A DNA stretch of 47,626 bases from positions 1 through 47,626 of the forward strand of contig NZ_JAAOJA010000023.1 in the NCBI RefSeq assembly GCF_013184545.1. Direction: 5' to 3'. Shown here piece by piece: positions 15,827 to 24,491 of this stretch (its first letter is position 1; each line of letters begins with the position of its first letter). A program made the position numbers and the translations under genes. The stretch comes from Pseudomonas tumuqii (GTDB lineage: Bacteria > Pseudomonadota > Gammaproteobacteria > Pseudomonadales > Pseudomonadaceae). Below the pieces are notes generated by a model, which was not told the DNA's origin, did no database searches, and was given only the letters and a program-made list of their open reading frames with translations.

Positions 15827-15872
15827 CGTAACCTGCAGCCTTCCGTCTTCGGCTGCAGGTTACGTTTTTTTT
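15827..15872 (+). terminator. Rho-independent terminator of the FAH-monooxygenase operon
   Basis: A perfect 14-bp stem (CGTAACCTGCAGCC, 15827-15840, with 15851-15864), a 10-nt loop and eight Ts (15865-15872), 8 bp after the monooxygenase stop. The 188 bp from here to the GntR stop codon hold nothing I can identify. Confidence 0.95.
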
Positions 15873-16060
15873 ATCCCCCAAGCTGCAGGCTCAGGCCTGC
15901 GGCGGCCGCCCTCACTCACAAGGTGATGGCGGAATTCCCAAGGCTGCTGACGGCGACGTCATGCCCTTAACCTCGACATCACCCAGCCCCTGCTCGCCGC
16001 TACCCGCGGCGCGGCAGGCGACTGGTCCGCAAGCCGCTCCAGGAAAGCCTGGGGTTTGCC

Positions 16061-16747
16061 CTATTGCAGCGTCGAATGCTGCCTGGAAAGCACCTCGCCC
16101 GTGTGCATCAAGGTGCCATTGATATGGCGCTTGAGCAGATCGACTGCCTTCACCGTATCGCGGGCCAGGGCCGCCTCCATCAGCTGCTTATGCTCGTCGC
16201 CCTTACGCCGCTCGCCGGTACGATGCAACGCAGAGAAGCGCCGATAGCGCTCGGCGCGATCGAACAACGAATCGATCATGCGCAGCAACAGTGTGGACGG
16301 ACAGGCGGAAAACAGCGCGAAGTGGTACGCCTTGTGCCGCTGCGCCCAATCGTCGTCCAGCACCACGGCCACCTTGCCGAGCTTCTTTTCGATCAAGCCC
16401 AGGCGATGGAAGGCGCCGAGTACGTTGGCCTCCCAGGCATCGTCGCCATGCGCGATGGCATCGGCCAGCGCCTCGCTTTCCAGCAGGCAGCGCAGACGGG
16501 TGATCTCGCGGAAGTCGTCCATCGACAATTCCGTAACCCGAAAGCCCTTGTTCTCGTTGGCCTCGACTATCCCTTCCTGGGCCAGGCGGTTGAGTGCTTC
16601 GCGAATCGGCGAGCTGCTCAGACCATAAGACTTGGACAGCTCGGCCACCTTGAGTTTTTCCCCAGGCGCCAAGTCACAGCAGATGATCGACTTCTTCATC
16701 TGCTGCAACGCTACATCGATCAGTGAACCGCCTTGTGAGTTGAGCAT
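16061..16747 (-). CDS. GntR-family regulator with FCD domain
   Basis: A 228-residue regulator: winged helix-turn-helix in residues 9-72 (KLKVAELSKSYGLSSSPIREALNRLAQEGIV) and an all-helical FCD effector domain from about residue 78 with LRCLLESEAL and the histidine-containing QRHKAYHFALFSAC. FCD domains often bind a metal and carboxylic-acid ligands. The ATG at 16747 is preferred to an upstream in-frame start because the latter would lie inside the operator. It lies downstream of the FAH operon terminator and opposite in direction. Variants of the palindrome found before the FAH, Rieske and heme-binding operons lie 36-63 bp upstream of its start, so it is the prime candidate for control of all of them, with autoregulation. 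Confidence 0.9.
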   Translation of the reverse strand: MLNSQGGSLIDVALQQMKKSIICCDLAPGEKLKVAELSKSYGLSSSPIREALNRLAQEGIVEANENKGFRVTELSMDDFREITRLRCLLESEALADAIAHGDDAWEANVLGAFHRLGLIEKKLGKVAVVLDDDWAQRHKAYHFALFSACPSTLLLRMIDSLFDRAERYRRFSALHRTGERRKGDEHKQLMEAALARDTVKAVDLLKRHINGTLMHTGEVLSRQHSTLQ

Positions 16748-16782
16748 GGATTTTTTCCGCCCCAATATTGCATTAACTTGTA

Positions 16783-16810
16783 TTTTATGCGCAAAACAAG
16801 CTTTGTGCAA
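16783..16810 (-). promoter_or_regulatory. Operator-like sites upstream of the GntR gene
   Basis: TTTTATGCGCAAAA (16783-16796) and CTTTGTGCAA (16801-16810) resemble the TTTTTGTGCACAAAAA palindrome of the divergent FAH promoter. They lie 36-63 bp upstream of the GntR start codon, where an autorepressor would bind. Confidence 0.5.
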
Positions 16811-16838
16811 TTTAGCCTTGATCTGCTGGTCAAGCCTC

Positions 16839-18764
16839 TCAAGTCAAGCTGAAATAGTTGAGGATCAGTTGTAACTCCTGGCCCAACCGCACCAGATCGT
16901 CACTGGCGGCTATCAGCTGCTGATTGCAGGCATGGTTCTGCTCCGTGCTGTCACGCACATTGACCATGCTGCGGCTCACCGCCTCGGCCACCTGGCACTG
17001 TTGTTCGGTAGCGGCGGCGATATGCTGGTTCATCGCGTACATGGTCGCCACATCCTCGGCCACCTGGCTCAAGGCCGCCCAGGCCTGGCTGGACAGCGCC
17101 TGGGCGTGTAGCGACTGCTCACGCGCCCGGCCGATCTTGCCGAGCGCGTCCTTGCTCTCGTGCTGCAGCGCTTCGATCATGCCGCCGATCTCGCTGGCGG
17201 ATGCCTGGGTGCGGTTGGCGAGCTGGCGCACCTCGTCCGCCACCACGGAAAAGCCCCGGCCCTGCTCGCCGGCCCTGGCCGCCTCGATCGCGGCATTCAG
17301 GGCCAACAGGTTGGTCTGCTCGGCCAGGCCGCGGATCACCTCCAGCACCCGGCTGATGCGCAGGCTCTGTTCATCCAGGCTGCGCATGCCCAGGCTCGCC
17401 TCTTCCATCTGCCCGGAAAGCTGCTGGATCTGCTGCACCACCGCCAGCACATCGCGGCTTCCCGCCGCCGAACCCTCCTTGGCGGAGCGCGCTGCCTGCA
17501 ACGTCTGCTCGGTGCTGCGCGCCACGTCCCCCAGGGTGGCATTCATCTGCAGCATCGCCGTCGCGGTCCTGTCGGTCTCCAGCGATTGGGCCTGCGCCCG
17601 CTCGGCTGCTGCGTCGGTGATGCGGGTCAGGTTGCCGGTAGCCTGGTTGAGCTGGCGGGTGCCGCCCTCGATCTTGCCGACGATGCCATGCAGGTTCCCA
17701 GTCATCTGCTGCATAGCCTGCATGACCTGACCCAGCTCGTCCTTACGGACGTGTTGCACATCCAGGGTCAGTTGCCCGTGGGCGACCCGGCTCACCACGC
17801 TGACGGTGTAGCGCAGCGGCGCGACTATCTGCCGGCGGATGACCACGGCGGCACCCGCACTCAGCAGTACGGCGACCAGGGTCATGCCGAGCAAGGCGTA
17901 GTAGGCCCATTGATTCCGGCGCTGCTGAGCGGCGACTATGCCCTGCTGCAAGGCATCGGATTCGCTGAGCATCTGCTCGGCAATCGTATCCATCGCCGAC
18001 TCGGATTGCAGGTTCAGCACACTGCTGGCGCGAAACTCGTCGAACGCCTGGCGGTACTGCGCGAGCGCCTGCATCGCCGACTCCAGGGCCGCGCGCTGCT
18101 GCTCGGCGGCACCGGCGGCCAGCGCCTGGGCCGAGGAGTTCAGGTCACCGGTAAGCAGCCGCCACTGCTCATAGTGGGCCTGGCTCGGCTGCAGGCCGAA
18201 CGCCCGCTCGCTGGTGCGCACCGCCATCAACTTGCGCATCAGGGCGATCGCGCTGTCGGCCAGGGCAACCGCTCTGTCGTTGGCCGTGCCCTCGGCCAAC
18301 GCCGCCGCCAGTGCTTCGATGAGGTCCTGTTCGACCACTTCGAATTCGCTCCGCACCACCTCGGCCTGGGCGTCCATGCTCACGCGCGTCGCGCCGGCTC
18401 GACTGTGGGTGGCCGCCAGCTTCTCAAACTGCGCCAAGTAATCCCGGCTGGCCTGGGCCAGACGCGGCGAGCCGTCCAGCGACGGGTCGAGGGATGCCTG
18501 GACCGCCTGCATGGTGGTCAGCACCCGATCCTGGTCTGCCGCCTGCCCGCCGACCTGATAGGCCTTTTCGGCAACCCGGGCCTTGAGGATGTCCGCATGG
18601 GTCGCGGTGATCGCTGCCAGCCTGGCTTCGCCGCTCAATACCGACTGCAGGCTGAAGACTGCCGTAGCGGCCAGCAACAGGGTCAAGCCGCAGAGCAGGC
18701 TGAAGCCCAGCGCCAACAGGGTGCCGATGGAAAGCTGCCTGGGTTGCAAGCGTGTCGTTTTCAT
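16839..18764 (-). CDS. Methyl-accepting chemotaxis protein, probable HBM-type sensor
   Basis: A 641-residue chemoreceptor. Membrane span 1 is at about residues 13-36, followed by a long helical periplasmic domain of about 245 residues (to about 283) whose size and helical pattern fit the helical bimodular (HBM) class. Span 2 (YYALLGMTLVAVLLSAGAAVVI), a HAMP domain and the signalling hairpin EVIRGLAEQTNLLALNAAIEAARAGEQGRGFSVVADEVRQLANRT follow (shown in pieces, the best-conserved part of the family). There is no C-terminal CheR-tethering pentapeptide; it ends LILNYFSLT. A GGAG site precedes the ATG. Between the GntR gene and the export operon, it probably senses the pathway substrate or an organic-acid product. 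Confidence 0.9.
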   Translation of the reverse strand: MKTTRLQPRQLSIGTLLALGFSLLCGLTLLLAATAVFSLQSVLSGEARLAAITATHADILKARVAEKAYQVGGQAADQDRVLTTMQAVQASLDPSLDGSPRLAQASRDYLAQFEKLAATHSRAGATRVSMDAQAEVVRSEFEVVEQDLIEALAAALAEGTANDRAVALADSAIALMRKLMAVRTSERAFGLQPSQAHYEQWRLLTGDLNSSAQALAAGAAEQQRAALESAMQALAQYRQAFDEFRASSVLNLQSESAMDTIAEQMLSESDALQQGIVAAQQRRNQWAYYALLGMTLVAVLLSAGAAVVIRRQIVAPLRYTVSVVSRVAHGQLTLDVQHVRKDELGQVMQAMQQMTGNLHGIVGKIEGGTRQLNQATGNLTRITDAAAERAQAQSLETDRTATAMLQMNATLGDVARSTEQTLQAARSAKEGSAAGSRDVLAVVQQIQQLSGQMEEASLGMRSLDEQSLRISRVLEVIRGLAEQTNLLALNAAIEAARAGEQGRGFSVVADEVRQLANRTQASASEIGGMIEALQHESKDALGKIGRAREQSLHAQALSSQAWAALSQVAEDVATMYAMNQHIAAATEQQCQVAEAVSRSMVNVRDSTEQNHACNQQLIAASDDLVRLGQELQLILNYFSLT

Positions 18765-18902
18765 TGTCGTTCTCCATGATGGCTACACGACCCCGCCCCC
18801 AGGACCGCTGCGCGAGCCAGGAGCCCTACCCCTGCAGGTCTTGGTGGCACAGATGCGCCGGCTTGCTGCAGGCGGCCATTGCAGGCTAGCCGTGCAGGAC
18901 AT

Positions 18903-18928
18903 AAAAAAGCCGCCAACAAAGTGGCGGC
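18903..18928 (-). terminator. Rho-independent terminator of the export operon
   Basis: GCCGCCA (18909-18915) pairs with TGGCGGC (18922-18928) around a 6-nt loop. On the minus strand six Ts follow (18908-18903). It lies 51 bp after the DUF1097 stop codon. Confidence 0.82.
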
Positions 18929-18978
18929 ATAGGTCGCCGGCTTGTGGCCTTTGACTAAGGAGCACGGTGTCGAATAGC

Positions 18979-19497
18979 TCAAGGCTGGCTGATCGAGACC
19001 TCTGCGGTTGGCCGTTTTGGCCTACTCAAGCGTTTCTGCACCAGGCTGGCTATCAGCGCGCCCAGCACACCCAGCGCCCCTGCCGTGGCCAGCTCGATAA
19101 AGGTGCCTAGCGTCGGTGGCAGGTGCGAGGCGAAGTAACAGACCAGCCCCAGGAAAAAGCCCGTCAAGTTGTTGATTACCGGCAGCAGTCCCAGGGACAG
19201 CAGCATAAAGGTCGCGATCAGCACCACCGGGGCGATAGTCCAGGCGCCCAGATAGGGCGTCAGCGCCGCACTGGCATAGGCAGCCGCCATACCGATGAGC
19301 AGGCCGATGAGCACGCAGGTCAGGTTGATCGCCCCGTCGCGTGCAGTGATGCCGCGGCTGAAGAAGGCAATCCAGCCGATGAAGGTGGCCCAGACCGGCA
19401 CGTCGATCAGCAGGGCACTGATGGTGCCGACGAGGCTGGCCACTACGGATAAACCGAGAATTGCCTTGAAAGTATCCAGAGTCACGGAATGGCGCAT
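18979..19497 (-). CDS. DUF1097 membrane protein
   Basis: A 172-residue inner-membrane protein with about five hydrophobic spans (ILGLSVVASLVGTISALLI, FIGWIAFFSRG, LTCVLIGLLIGMAAAYA, IAPVVLIATFMLLSLGLLP and the C-terminal LATAGALGVLGALIASLV). This pattern and the segment TFIGWIAFFSRGI match DUF1097 proteins, whose role is not known. The ATG at 19497 has a GAGG site about 11 bp upstream. A GTG at 19509, overlapping the RND stop as GTGA, is an alternative that would couple translation. It is the last gene of the export operon, so it may support the RND permease or import a small solute. Confidence 0.8.
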   Translation of the reverse strand: MRHSVTLDTFKAILGLSVVASLVGTISALLIDVPVWATFIGWIAFFSRGITARDGAINLTCVLIGLLIGMAAAYASAALTPYLGAWTIAPVVLIATFMLLSLGLLPVINNLTGFFLGLVCYFASHLPPTLGTFIELATAGALGVLGALIASLVQKRLSRPKRPTAEVSISQP

Positions 19498-19505
19498 GGC
19501 AGCTA

Positions 19506-21917
19506 TCACCTCGTTGCCGGTTGCAGGGACGGAGCGGATGCAGGCAATAGCAGCCTGGCCAGTGCGGGGGTCAGAATCAGCGCGCCGAGCATGTTCCAGA
19601 TGAACATGAAGGCCAGCAGGATGCCCATGTCGGCCTGGAACTTGATGGGCGACAGCGCCCAGGTCGCCACTGCTATGCCCAGGGTCACACCGGTCAGCAC
19701 CACCACCTTGCCGGTGGACAGCAGCGCCTTGTAATAGGCGTTAGACAACGAGGTGCCCAGGCGCAGGTTGGCCAGGGTGATGCTGAGGATATACAGCGAG
19801 TAGTCGACGCCGATGCCCACACCCAGGGCGATCACCGGCAGGGTCGCGACCTTGAGGCCGATGTCCAGCCCGACCATCAGTGCCTCGCAGAGAATCGAGG
19901 TCAGCATCAGCGGCAGCACGGTGCAGATCACCGCGCGCCAGGAGCGGAAGGTGATGTAGCACAGGGTGATCACGGCCAGGTAGACCATCAGCAGCATCTG
20001 CAGGTTGGCGCGCTTGACCACGATATTGGTGGCGGCCTCGATCCCGGCGTTGCCGGCGGCGGACATGAACTGCAGGCTGTCGGTGTTGTTGGCCGCAGCG
20101 AAGCTGTCCACCGCCGCAACCACCCGGCTGAGGGTGTCGGCCTTATGGTCAGAAAGAAACACATTGATGGTCAGCAGGTCGCAGTTCTGGTTGAACAGCT
20201 CGCGTGGCGCACGGGTGATGATGGCGTTCAGCAGGCCCTGGTTCCGCGGGATCTCGTACCAGGTCAGGCTGCCCTCGTTCATCCCGGCGGCGGCCTGCTT
20301 GCTCAACGCCGCCAGCGAACTGGTGGAGACCACGCCGGGCAGTTGCTGCAACTGCGCTTCCAGGGCATCGACCTTGACCAGGGTCTCGTAGTTCGCGCAG
20401 TAGTACTGCGGGGTCTTGACCATCACCACGTACTTGTCGCTGCTCGAGGAATAGTTGCTGACCATGAAGGCGTTGTCGCGGTTGTAGCGTGAGTCTTCAC
20501 GCAGCTCCGGTGCGCCGGGGTTGAGGTCGCCGACCTTGACGTTGAGGCTGATGGCGAACCCCGCGGCACCGAGGATGGCGGCGAGGATTACCGCGCTACG
20601 CGCCCATTTGCGCTCGGTGAAGCGGTCCAGCAGCGCCCACAGCGGGTGGCGGCGGTGCTGCAGGTCGCTCATGGCCAGGCGTTCGGCTTCCGCTTCGCGC
20701 CGGGCCGCACTTTTGCTGACCCCGGTGTAGGACAACAGAATCGGCAGCAGCACCAGGTTGGTCAGCACCAACACCATCACGCCCATGGTCGCGGTGATGG
20801 CCAGGTCCTGGATGACCGGGATGTTGATGATCATCAGCACCGCGAAACCTACCGCATCGGCCACCAGGGCCATCAGACCGGTGAGAAACAGGCGGCGGAA
20901 GGTGAAGCGCGCGGCCACCAGTTTGTCCGCGCCGCGGCCGATGTCCTGCATGATGCCGTTCATTTTCTGCGCGCCATGGCTCAGGCCGATGGCGAAGACC
21001 AGGAACGGCACCAGGATCGAATAGGGCCCCAACTGGTAACCGAGCAGCGGCAGCAGGCCGAGTAGCCAGATCACCGCGATCAACGAGCAGGCCAGCACCA
21101 GCAGGGTGCTGCGCACGCAGCGGGTGTACCAGAGCAGGACCAGGCCACAGATCACCAGGGTGAAGACAAAGAACAGCTGCATCAATTGCAGCCCGTCGAT
21201 CAGGTCGCCGACCACCTTGGCGAAGCCGGTGATGTGGATCTGAATCCTGTCGCTCTGGTACTTCTGACGGATCTGTTCGAGCTGACTGGACAGTACCTGA
21301 TAGTCGAGCTGCGTTCCGCCCTGGGCGCTGCTGTCCTGCAGCGGCAGAAGGATCACGCTGGAGCGCATATTGCTCGCTACCAGACGGCCGATCTCACCGG
21401 AGCGCTCGATATTCTGCCGGACCTGATCGATGCTGGCCGGCGAGCCGTCATAGTCGTCCGGGATCACCGGGCCGCCATCGAAACCCTCTTCGGTGACGCC
21501 GATCCAGCGGGTGGCCGGGGTCCACAGCGACTTCATATAGGGGCGGTCCACGCCGTTGAGCAGAAACAGCTCGTCGCTGATCTTCTTCACCGTATCCAGG
21601 TAGTCGGCGTCGTAGATCGTGCCTTCGCTGGCGCGCACCGCCAGGCGCAGGGTATTGCCGCCCTCGCCGAGCTGGCCGCGGTACTTGAAGTAGTTCTCGA
21701 TAAACGGATGGCCGATCGGAATCATCTTCTCGAAGGCGGCATTCAGGTGCAGGCCGGTGGCCTGGATGCCGAGCAGCAGGCTGACGATCAGGCACAGGGC
21801 GACCACGAGGCCACGATGGTTGAACAACAGGCGTTCGACCAGGCCTCCGGAATTCTTGTCGAAAGGCAACAGGGTGCTTTCGGTCTCAGGCTGGTGATGC
21901 GTCACTTTACTGTTCAC
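19506..21917 (-). CDS. RND/MMPL-family membrane transporter
   Basis: An 803-residue permease with the duplicated RND layout: a span near residue 35-55, a large periplasmic loop (about 60-250), a bundle of five or six spans containing FAIGLSHGAQKMNG and ALVADAVGFAVLMI, a linker, then a second repeat with a span, a loop (about 460-640) and a bundle with VIALGVGIGVDYSLYILS. It is of the MMPL/hydrophobe-exporter kind, shorter than the tripartite drug pumps, and no periplasmic adaptor gene is present. Its start overlaps the YCF48 gene by 11 bp. With the DUF1302 and DUF1329 proteins it forms a recurring cassette thought to move hydrophobic molecules through the envelope. Confidence 0.9.
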   Translation of the reverse strand: MNSKVTHHQPETESTLLPFDKNSGGLVERLLFNHRGLVVALCLIVSLLLGIQATGLHLNAAFEKMIPIGHPFIENYFKYRGQLGEGGNTLRLAVRASEGTIYDADYLDTVKKISDELFLLNGVDRPYMKSLWTPATRWIGVTEEGFDGGPVIPDDYDGSPASIDQVRQNIERSGEIGRLVASNMRSSVILLPLQDSSAQGGTQLDYQVLSSQLEQIRQKYQSDRIQIHITGFAKVVGDLIDGLQLMQLFFVFTLVICGLVLLWYTRCVRSTLLVLACSLIAVIWLLGLLPLLGYQLGPYSILVPFLVFAIGLSHGAQKMNGIMQDIGRGADKLVAARFTFRRLFLTGLMALVADAVGFAVLMIINIPVIQDLAITATMGVMVLVLTNLVLLPILLSYTGVSKSAARREAEAERLAMSDLQHRRHPLWALLDRFTERKWARSAVILAAILGAAGFAISLNVKVGDLNPGAPELREDSRYNRDNAFMVSNYSSSSDKYVVMVKTPQYYCANYETLVKVDALEAQLQQLPGVVSTSSLAALSKQAAAGMNEGSLTWYEIPRNQGLLNAIITRAPRELFNQNCDLLTINVFLSDHKADTLSRVVAAVDSFAAANNTDSLQFMSAAGNAGIEAATNIVVKRANLQMLLMVYLAVITLCYITFRSWRAVICTVLPLMLTSILCEALMVGLDIGLKVATLPVIALGVGIGVDYSLYILSITLANLRLGTSLSNAYYKALLSTGKVVVLTGVTLGIAVATWALSPIKFQADMGILLAFMFIWNMLGALILTPALARLLLPASAPSLQPATR

Positions 21918-23043
21918 TGCCTGGGCTCCGTTGGGCGGATGAATCGGCTAGGCGGGCAAGGCCATGGTTACTGGCGAGAATCACCTGGCCGTCAGCGCTG
22001 CTGGTCAGCCCGGTCAGGTAGGCCGGCTTGGCCAGGATGGAAGCGACGAAACTGTGGCCGTGATCACGGCTGAGCAGCGTGCGGCCGGATTCGTCGACCA
22101 GCATCAGGCTGCCATCGGCCAGACGGGCGCCGGCGGTCAGGGTCACCGGCAGGCTGTTGGGCACCGTGCGCCAGCTGTCGCCGTGGTCTTCGGACAGGTA
22201 GGTCTTGCCGCGCAGGCCGAACGCCAGCAGGCCCTGGGCGTCGGTGGCAAGCAGGCCGAACAGGGTGCCGTTGGCTGGCGATTCCAAGGCGGCGAAGTGC
22301 AGGCCGTGGTCGACCGAGCGCAGCAGCAAGCCCTGTTCGCCGGCGATGAACAGCTCGCCGGCCAGTTCGTGGATATCGTAGAGATGCATGGCGGAGGGGT
22401 TGTCGAGCCGCTCGCGGATCGACTGCCAACTGGCGCCGCCATCGGCGGTGGCGAAGGCCAGCCCGTAGGCGCCGAGGATCACGCCCTGCTGCTCGTCGAA
22501 GAAATGCACGGCCAGGAAAGGCTTGTCCGGGCCTTCCTCGAACAGCAGTTGCGCCGCCTCGACTCGCTGCTGGCTCTGCTCGCTGGGCTGGGTGCTATGC
22601 GCGTGCTGCGCCGCCTCGAGCTCCAGGCGCGCGGCCTGTTCGCCATCCAGTTGTTTGCTCCAGCTCAGGCCGCCGTCAGACGAATGCAGGACCACGCCGG
22701 CGTGGCCAACCGCCCAGCCCTGGGTGGCGCTGGGGAAGACTACGCGGGTCAGGGTCACGCTCACCGGCGAAGGCACCTGCCGCCATGACTGCCCCTCATC
22801 CTCGGAAAGCAGGATGAAGCCGCGTTCGCCCACGGCGACCAGCCGCTGGCCAGCCAGCGCCACATCGAGCATGAGCGACTCGCTAGCCAATGCGCTGGGC
22901 AGCGACGGCTGTTGGAACAGTTGGGTATTCACTTCGGCACCGCTTGCCGCCTGGCCGACCAAGCAGGCGTTCAGGCCGAGCGCGAACAGAATCGCCCACC
23001 TGAAGGTGCGCCATTGCGAAAATCTATGTGCGCGTATTGGCAT
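21907..23043 (-). CDS. YCF48/BNR-repeat beta-propeller protein, exported
   Basis: A 378-residue protein. Residues 1-36 look like a signal peptide (basic start, then FRWAILFALGLNACLVGQAASGAEV). The rest has repeated propeller blades with the BNR-type turn, for example LLSEDEGQSWRQV, LHSSDGGLSWSKQ, FATADGGASWQSI, LRSVDHGLHFAAL, YLSEDHGDSWRTV and LLSRDHGHSFVAS. Such proteins resemble the photosystem II assembly factor HCF136 in fold, but in bacteria they usually accompany RND transporters like the one here. It is probably a periplasmic partner of that permease. A small 7-bp hairpin (23074-23093) sits in the 69-bp gap after the DUF1329 gene. Confidence 0.88.
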   Translation of the reverse strand: MPIRAHRFSQWRTFRWAILFALGLNACLVGQAASGAEVNTQLFQQPSLPSALASESLMLDVALAGQRLVAVGERGFILLSEDEGQSWRQVPSPVSVTLTRVVFPSATQGWAVGHAGVVLHSSDGGLSWSKQLDGEQAARLELEAAQHAHSTQPSEQSQQRVEAAQLLFEEGPDKPFLAVHFFDEQQGVILGAYGLAFATADGGASWQSIRERLDNPSAMHLYDIHELAGELFIAGEQGLLLRSVDHGLHFAALESPANGTLFGLLATDAQGLLAFGLRGKTYLSEDHGDSWRTVPNSLPVTLTAGARLADGSLMLVDESGRTLLSRDHGHSFVASILAKPAYLTGLTSSADGQVILASNHGLARLADSSAQRSPGSEQ

Positions 23044-23112
23044 GACTGTCTACCTCGAAAATCGAAAGGAGAGAGGCGCGGGTGAGCGCGCCTTTCCTTC
23101 TGCGCCTGACGC

Positions 23113-24465
23113 TTAGCGGACCGAACCGGACGCCACCGCGTTACCGGTGAAGAAGTTTTCCGACTTGCGAGGGATGACCTTGTAGCTTTCGCCGTTAAGC
23201 CCCTGAACCACGCTGTAGGTGTTGGCCTGCAGGTTGTAGATGACCACCGGCTTGACCACCACGGCGGGAATCTTCGGCACCGCGAACGGCAGGGTTTGGA
23301 TCACCCGCCAGAGCTTGCCTTCGGCGTCGTAGCCATCCACCAGGGAAATGGTCCAGCTGTCCTCGTCGATAAAGAAGCGACGCTTGGGCACCGCATGGCG
23401 TTTGCCCGGTGCGACCGTGGCCTCGACCTCCCAGACCCGGTGCAACTCCCAGCGCATCTTGTCGGCGTTGAGGACATTCTCGGTGTAGACGTCGTCGCGC
23501 TTCTCGGCGTGGAACTTGTTGAGGTTGTAAGGAATGTACATTTCCTTCTTGCCCACCAACTTCCACTGGTAGCGGTCGGGGTGGCCGATGAAGCCATGCA
23601 CTTCGTCGAAGTAGTTGGCCCCGGAGGCAACGAAGTCCGGGGTGTCGTAGCCAACGGTCGGGGCGCGGCGCACGCGGCGCTGGCCGACCAGGTACTGCCA
23701 GGCTTCGCGCGGGTTCTGCGGATCGATGCCGTCATGGGTGACCAGGGATTCGCCGGCCTTGAACGGCGGCTCGCTGGTCAGAAAGCGCAGCTTGGCGTAC
23801 TGCCCGGACCATTTGTCGAGGCTGCCATCCTGGTAGTAGTAAGGGTATTGCCAGTTCTCCACGCCGCGGCTGGCCAGGGTGCGTGAGCCGTCCGAGTTGC
23901 CGATCATGTTGATGTAACCCATCTCGATCGACTCGGCTTCGACGCGCAGCAGGAAGTTCCACAGCACTTCGTTGCCGTCCTGCGGAATCGGGAACGGAAT
24001 ACCACCGTAGCAGCCTTCGACGGACAGGCCACCCTCGGTCAGCTTGCAGTTGGTGGCATTGGCGAAGGTCTTGTCGTAAACACTCTGGGGAGCCGCGGCG
24101 CTGCGATGGGTCGGATAGATATCCAGGCGGAAGCTGTCGGGATATTTGTCCAGCAGCGCCAGGGTGCCTTCGCTCAACTTGTCGGCGTACTGCGCGGCGT
24201 TCTTGGCGGTGATCTGCAACAGCGGCTTCTCGCCGGGGAAGGGATCGGCCGGCACATCGCCGAACTTGGCGCCGGCCACCTCGCCGGTCAGTCCGCCGGT
24301 CCAGGCCGGGATGCTGCCGTCGCTATTGCCGGCCTGCTCAGCCCCCAGGGGGGTCAAGATGCCTTTCAGGGCATTGGCTTGGTCGGCGGAAACAGCGGCC
24401 TGGGCCTGGCTGATCGCCAGGCCGAGGGTGAGGGTCGCCGCGACGACTAATGCGTGCTTGTTCAT
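23113..24465 (-). CDS. DUF1329 protein, exported
   Basis: A 450-residue protein with a signal peptide (MNKHALVVAATLTLGLAISQAQAAVS), then a DUF1329 domain over nearly the whole length. Typical pieces are GSIPAWTGGL, a middle VENWQYPYYYQDG and the tract RRVRRAPTVGYDTPDF. DUF1329 proteins are predicted to share the LolB/lipoprotein-carrier type fold. No lipobox cysteine is seen, so it is probably soluble in the periplasm. The ATG at 24465 gives the signal peptide; a longer frame upstream overlaps the DUF1302 gene and is rejected. It is co-transcribed with DUF1302 (26-bp gap). The pair is thought to handle a hydrophobic cargo. Confidence 0.9.
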   Translation of the reverse strand: MNKHALVVAATLTLGLAISQAQAAVSADQANALKGILTPLGAEQAGNSDGSIPAWTGGLTGEVAGAKFGDVPADPFPGEKPLLQITAKNAAQYADKLSEGTLALLDKYPDSFRLDIYPTHRSAAAPQSVYDKTFANATNCKLTEGGLSVEGCYGGIPFPIPQDGNEVLWNFLLRVEAESIEMGYINMIGNSDGSRTLASRGVENWQYPYYYQDGSLDKWSGQYAKLRFLTSEPPFKAGESLVTHDGIDPQNPREAWQYLVGQRRVRRAPTVGYDTPDFVASGANYFDEVHGFIGHPDRYQWKLVGKKEMYIPYNLNKFHAEKRDDVYTENVLNADKMRWELHRVWEVEATVAPGKRHAVPKRRFFIDEDSWTISLVDGYDAEGKLWRVIQTLPFAVPKIPAVVVKPVVIYNLQANTYSVVQGLNGESYKVIPRKSENFFTGNAVASGSVR

Positions 24466-24491
24466 TATTGTTTTCCTCAGCAAGGCTGGAA

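Noticed and set aside
17160..18779. A 539-residue plus-strand frame opposite the chemoreceptor
   Set aside because: It is a shadow frame; the receptor on the minus strand has clear spans, HAMP and signalling domain.
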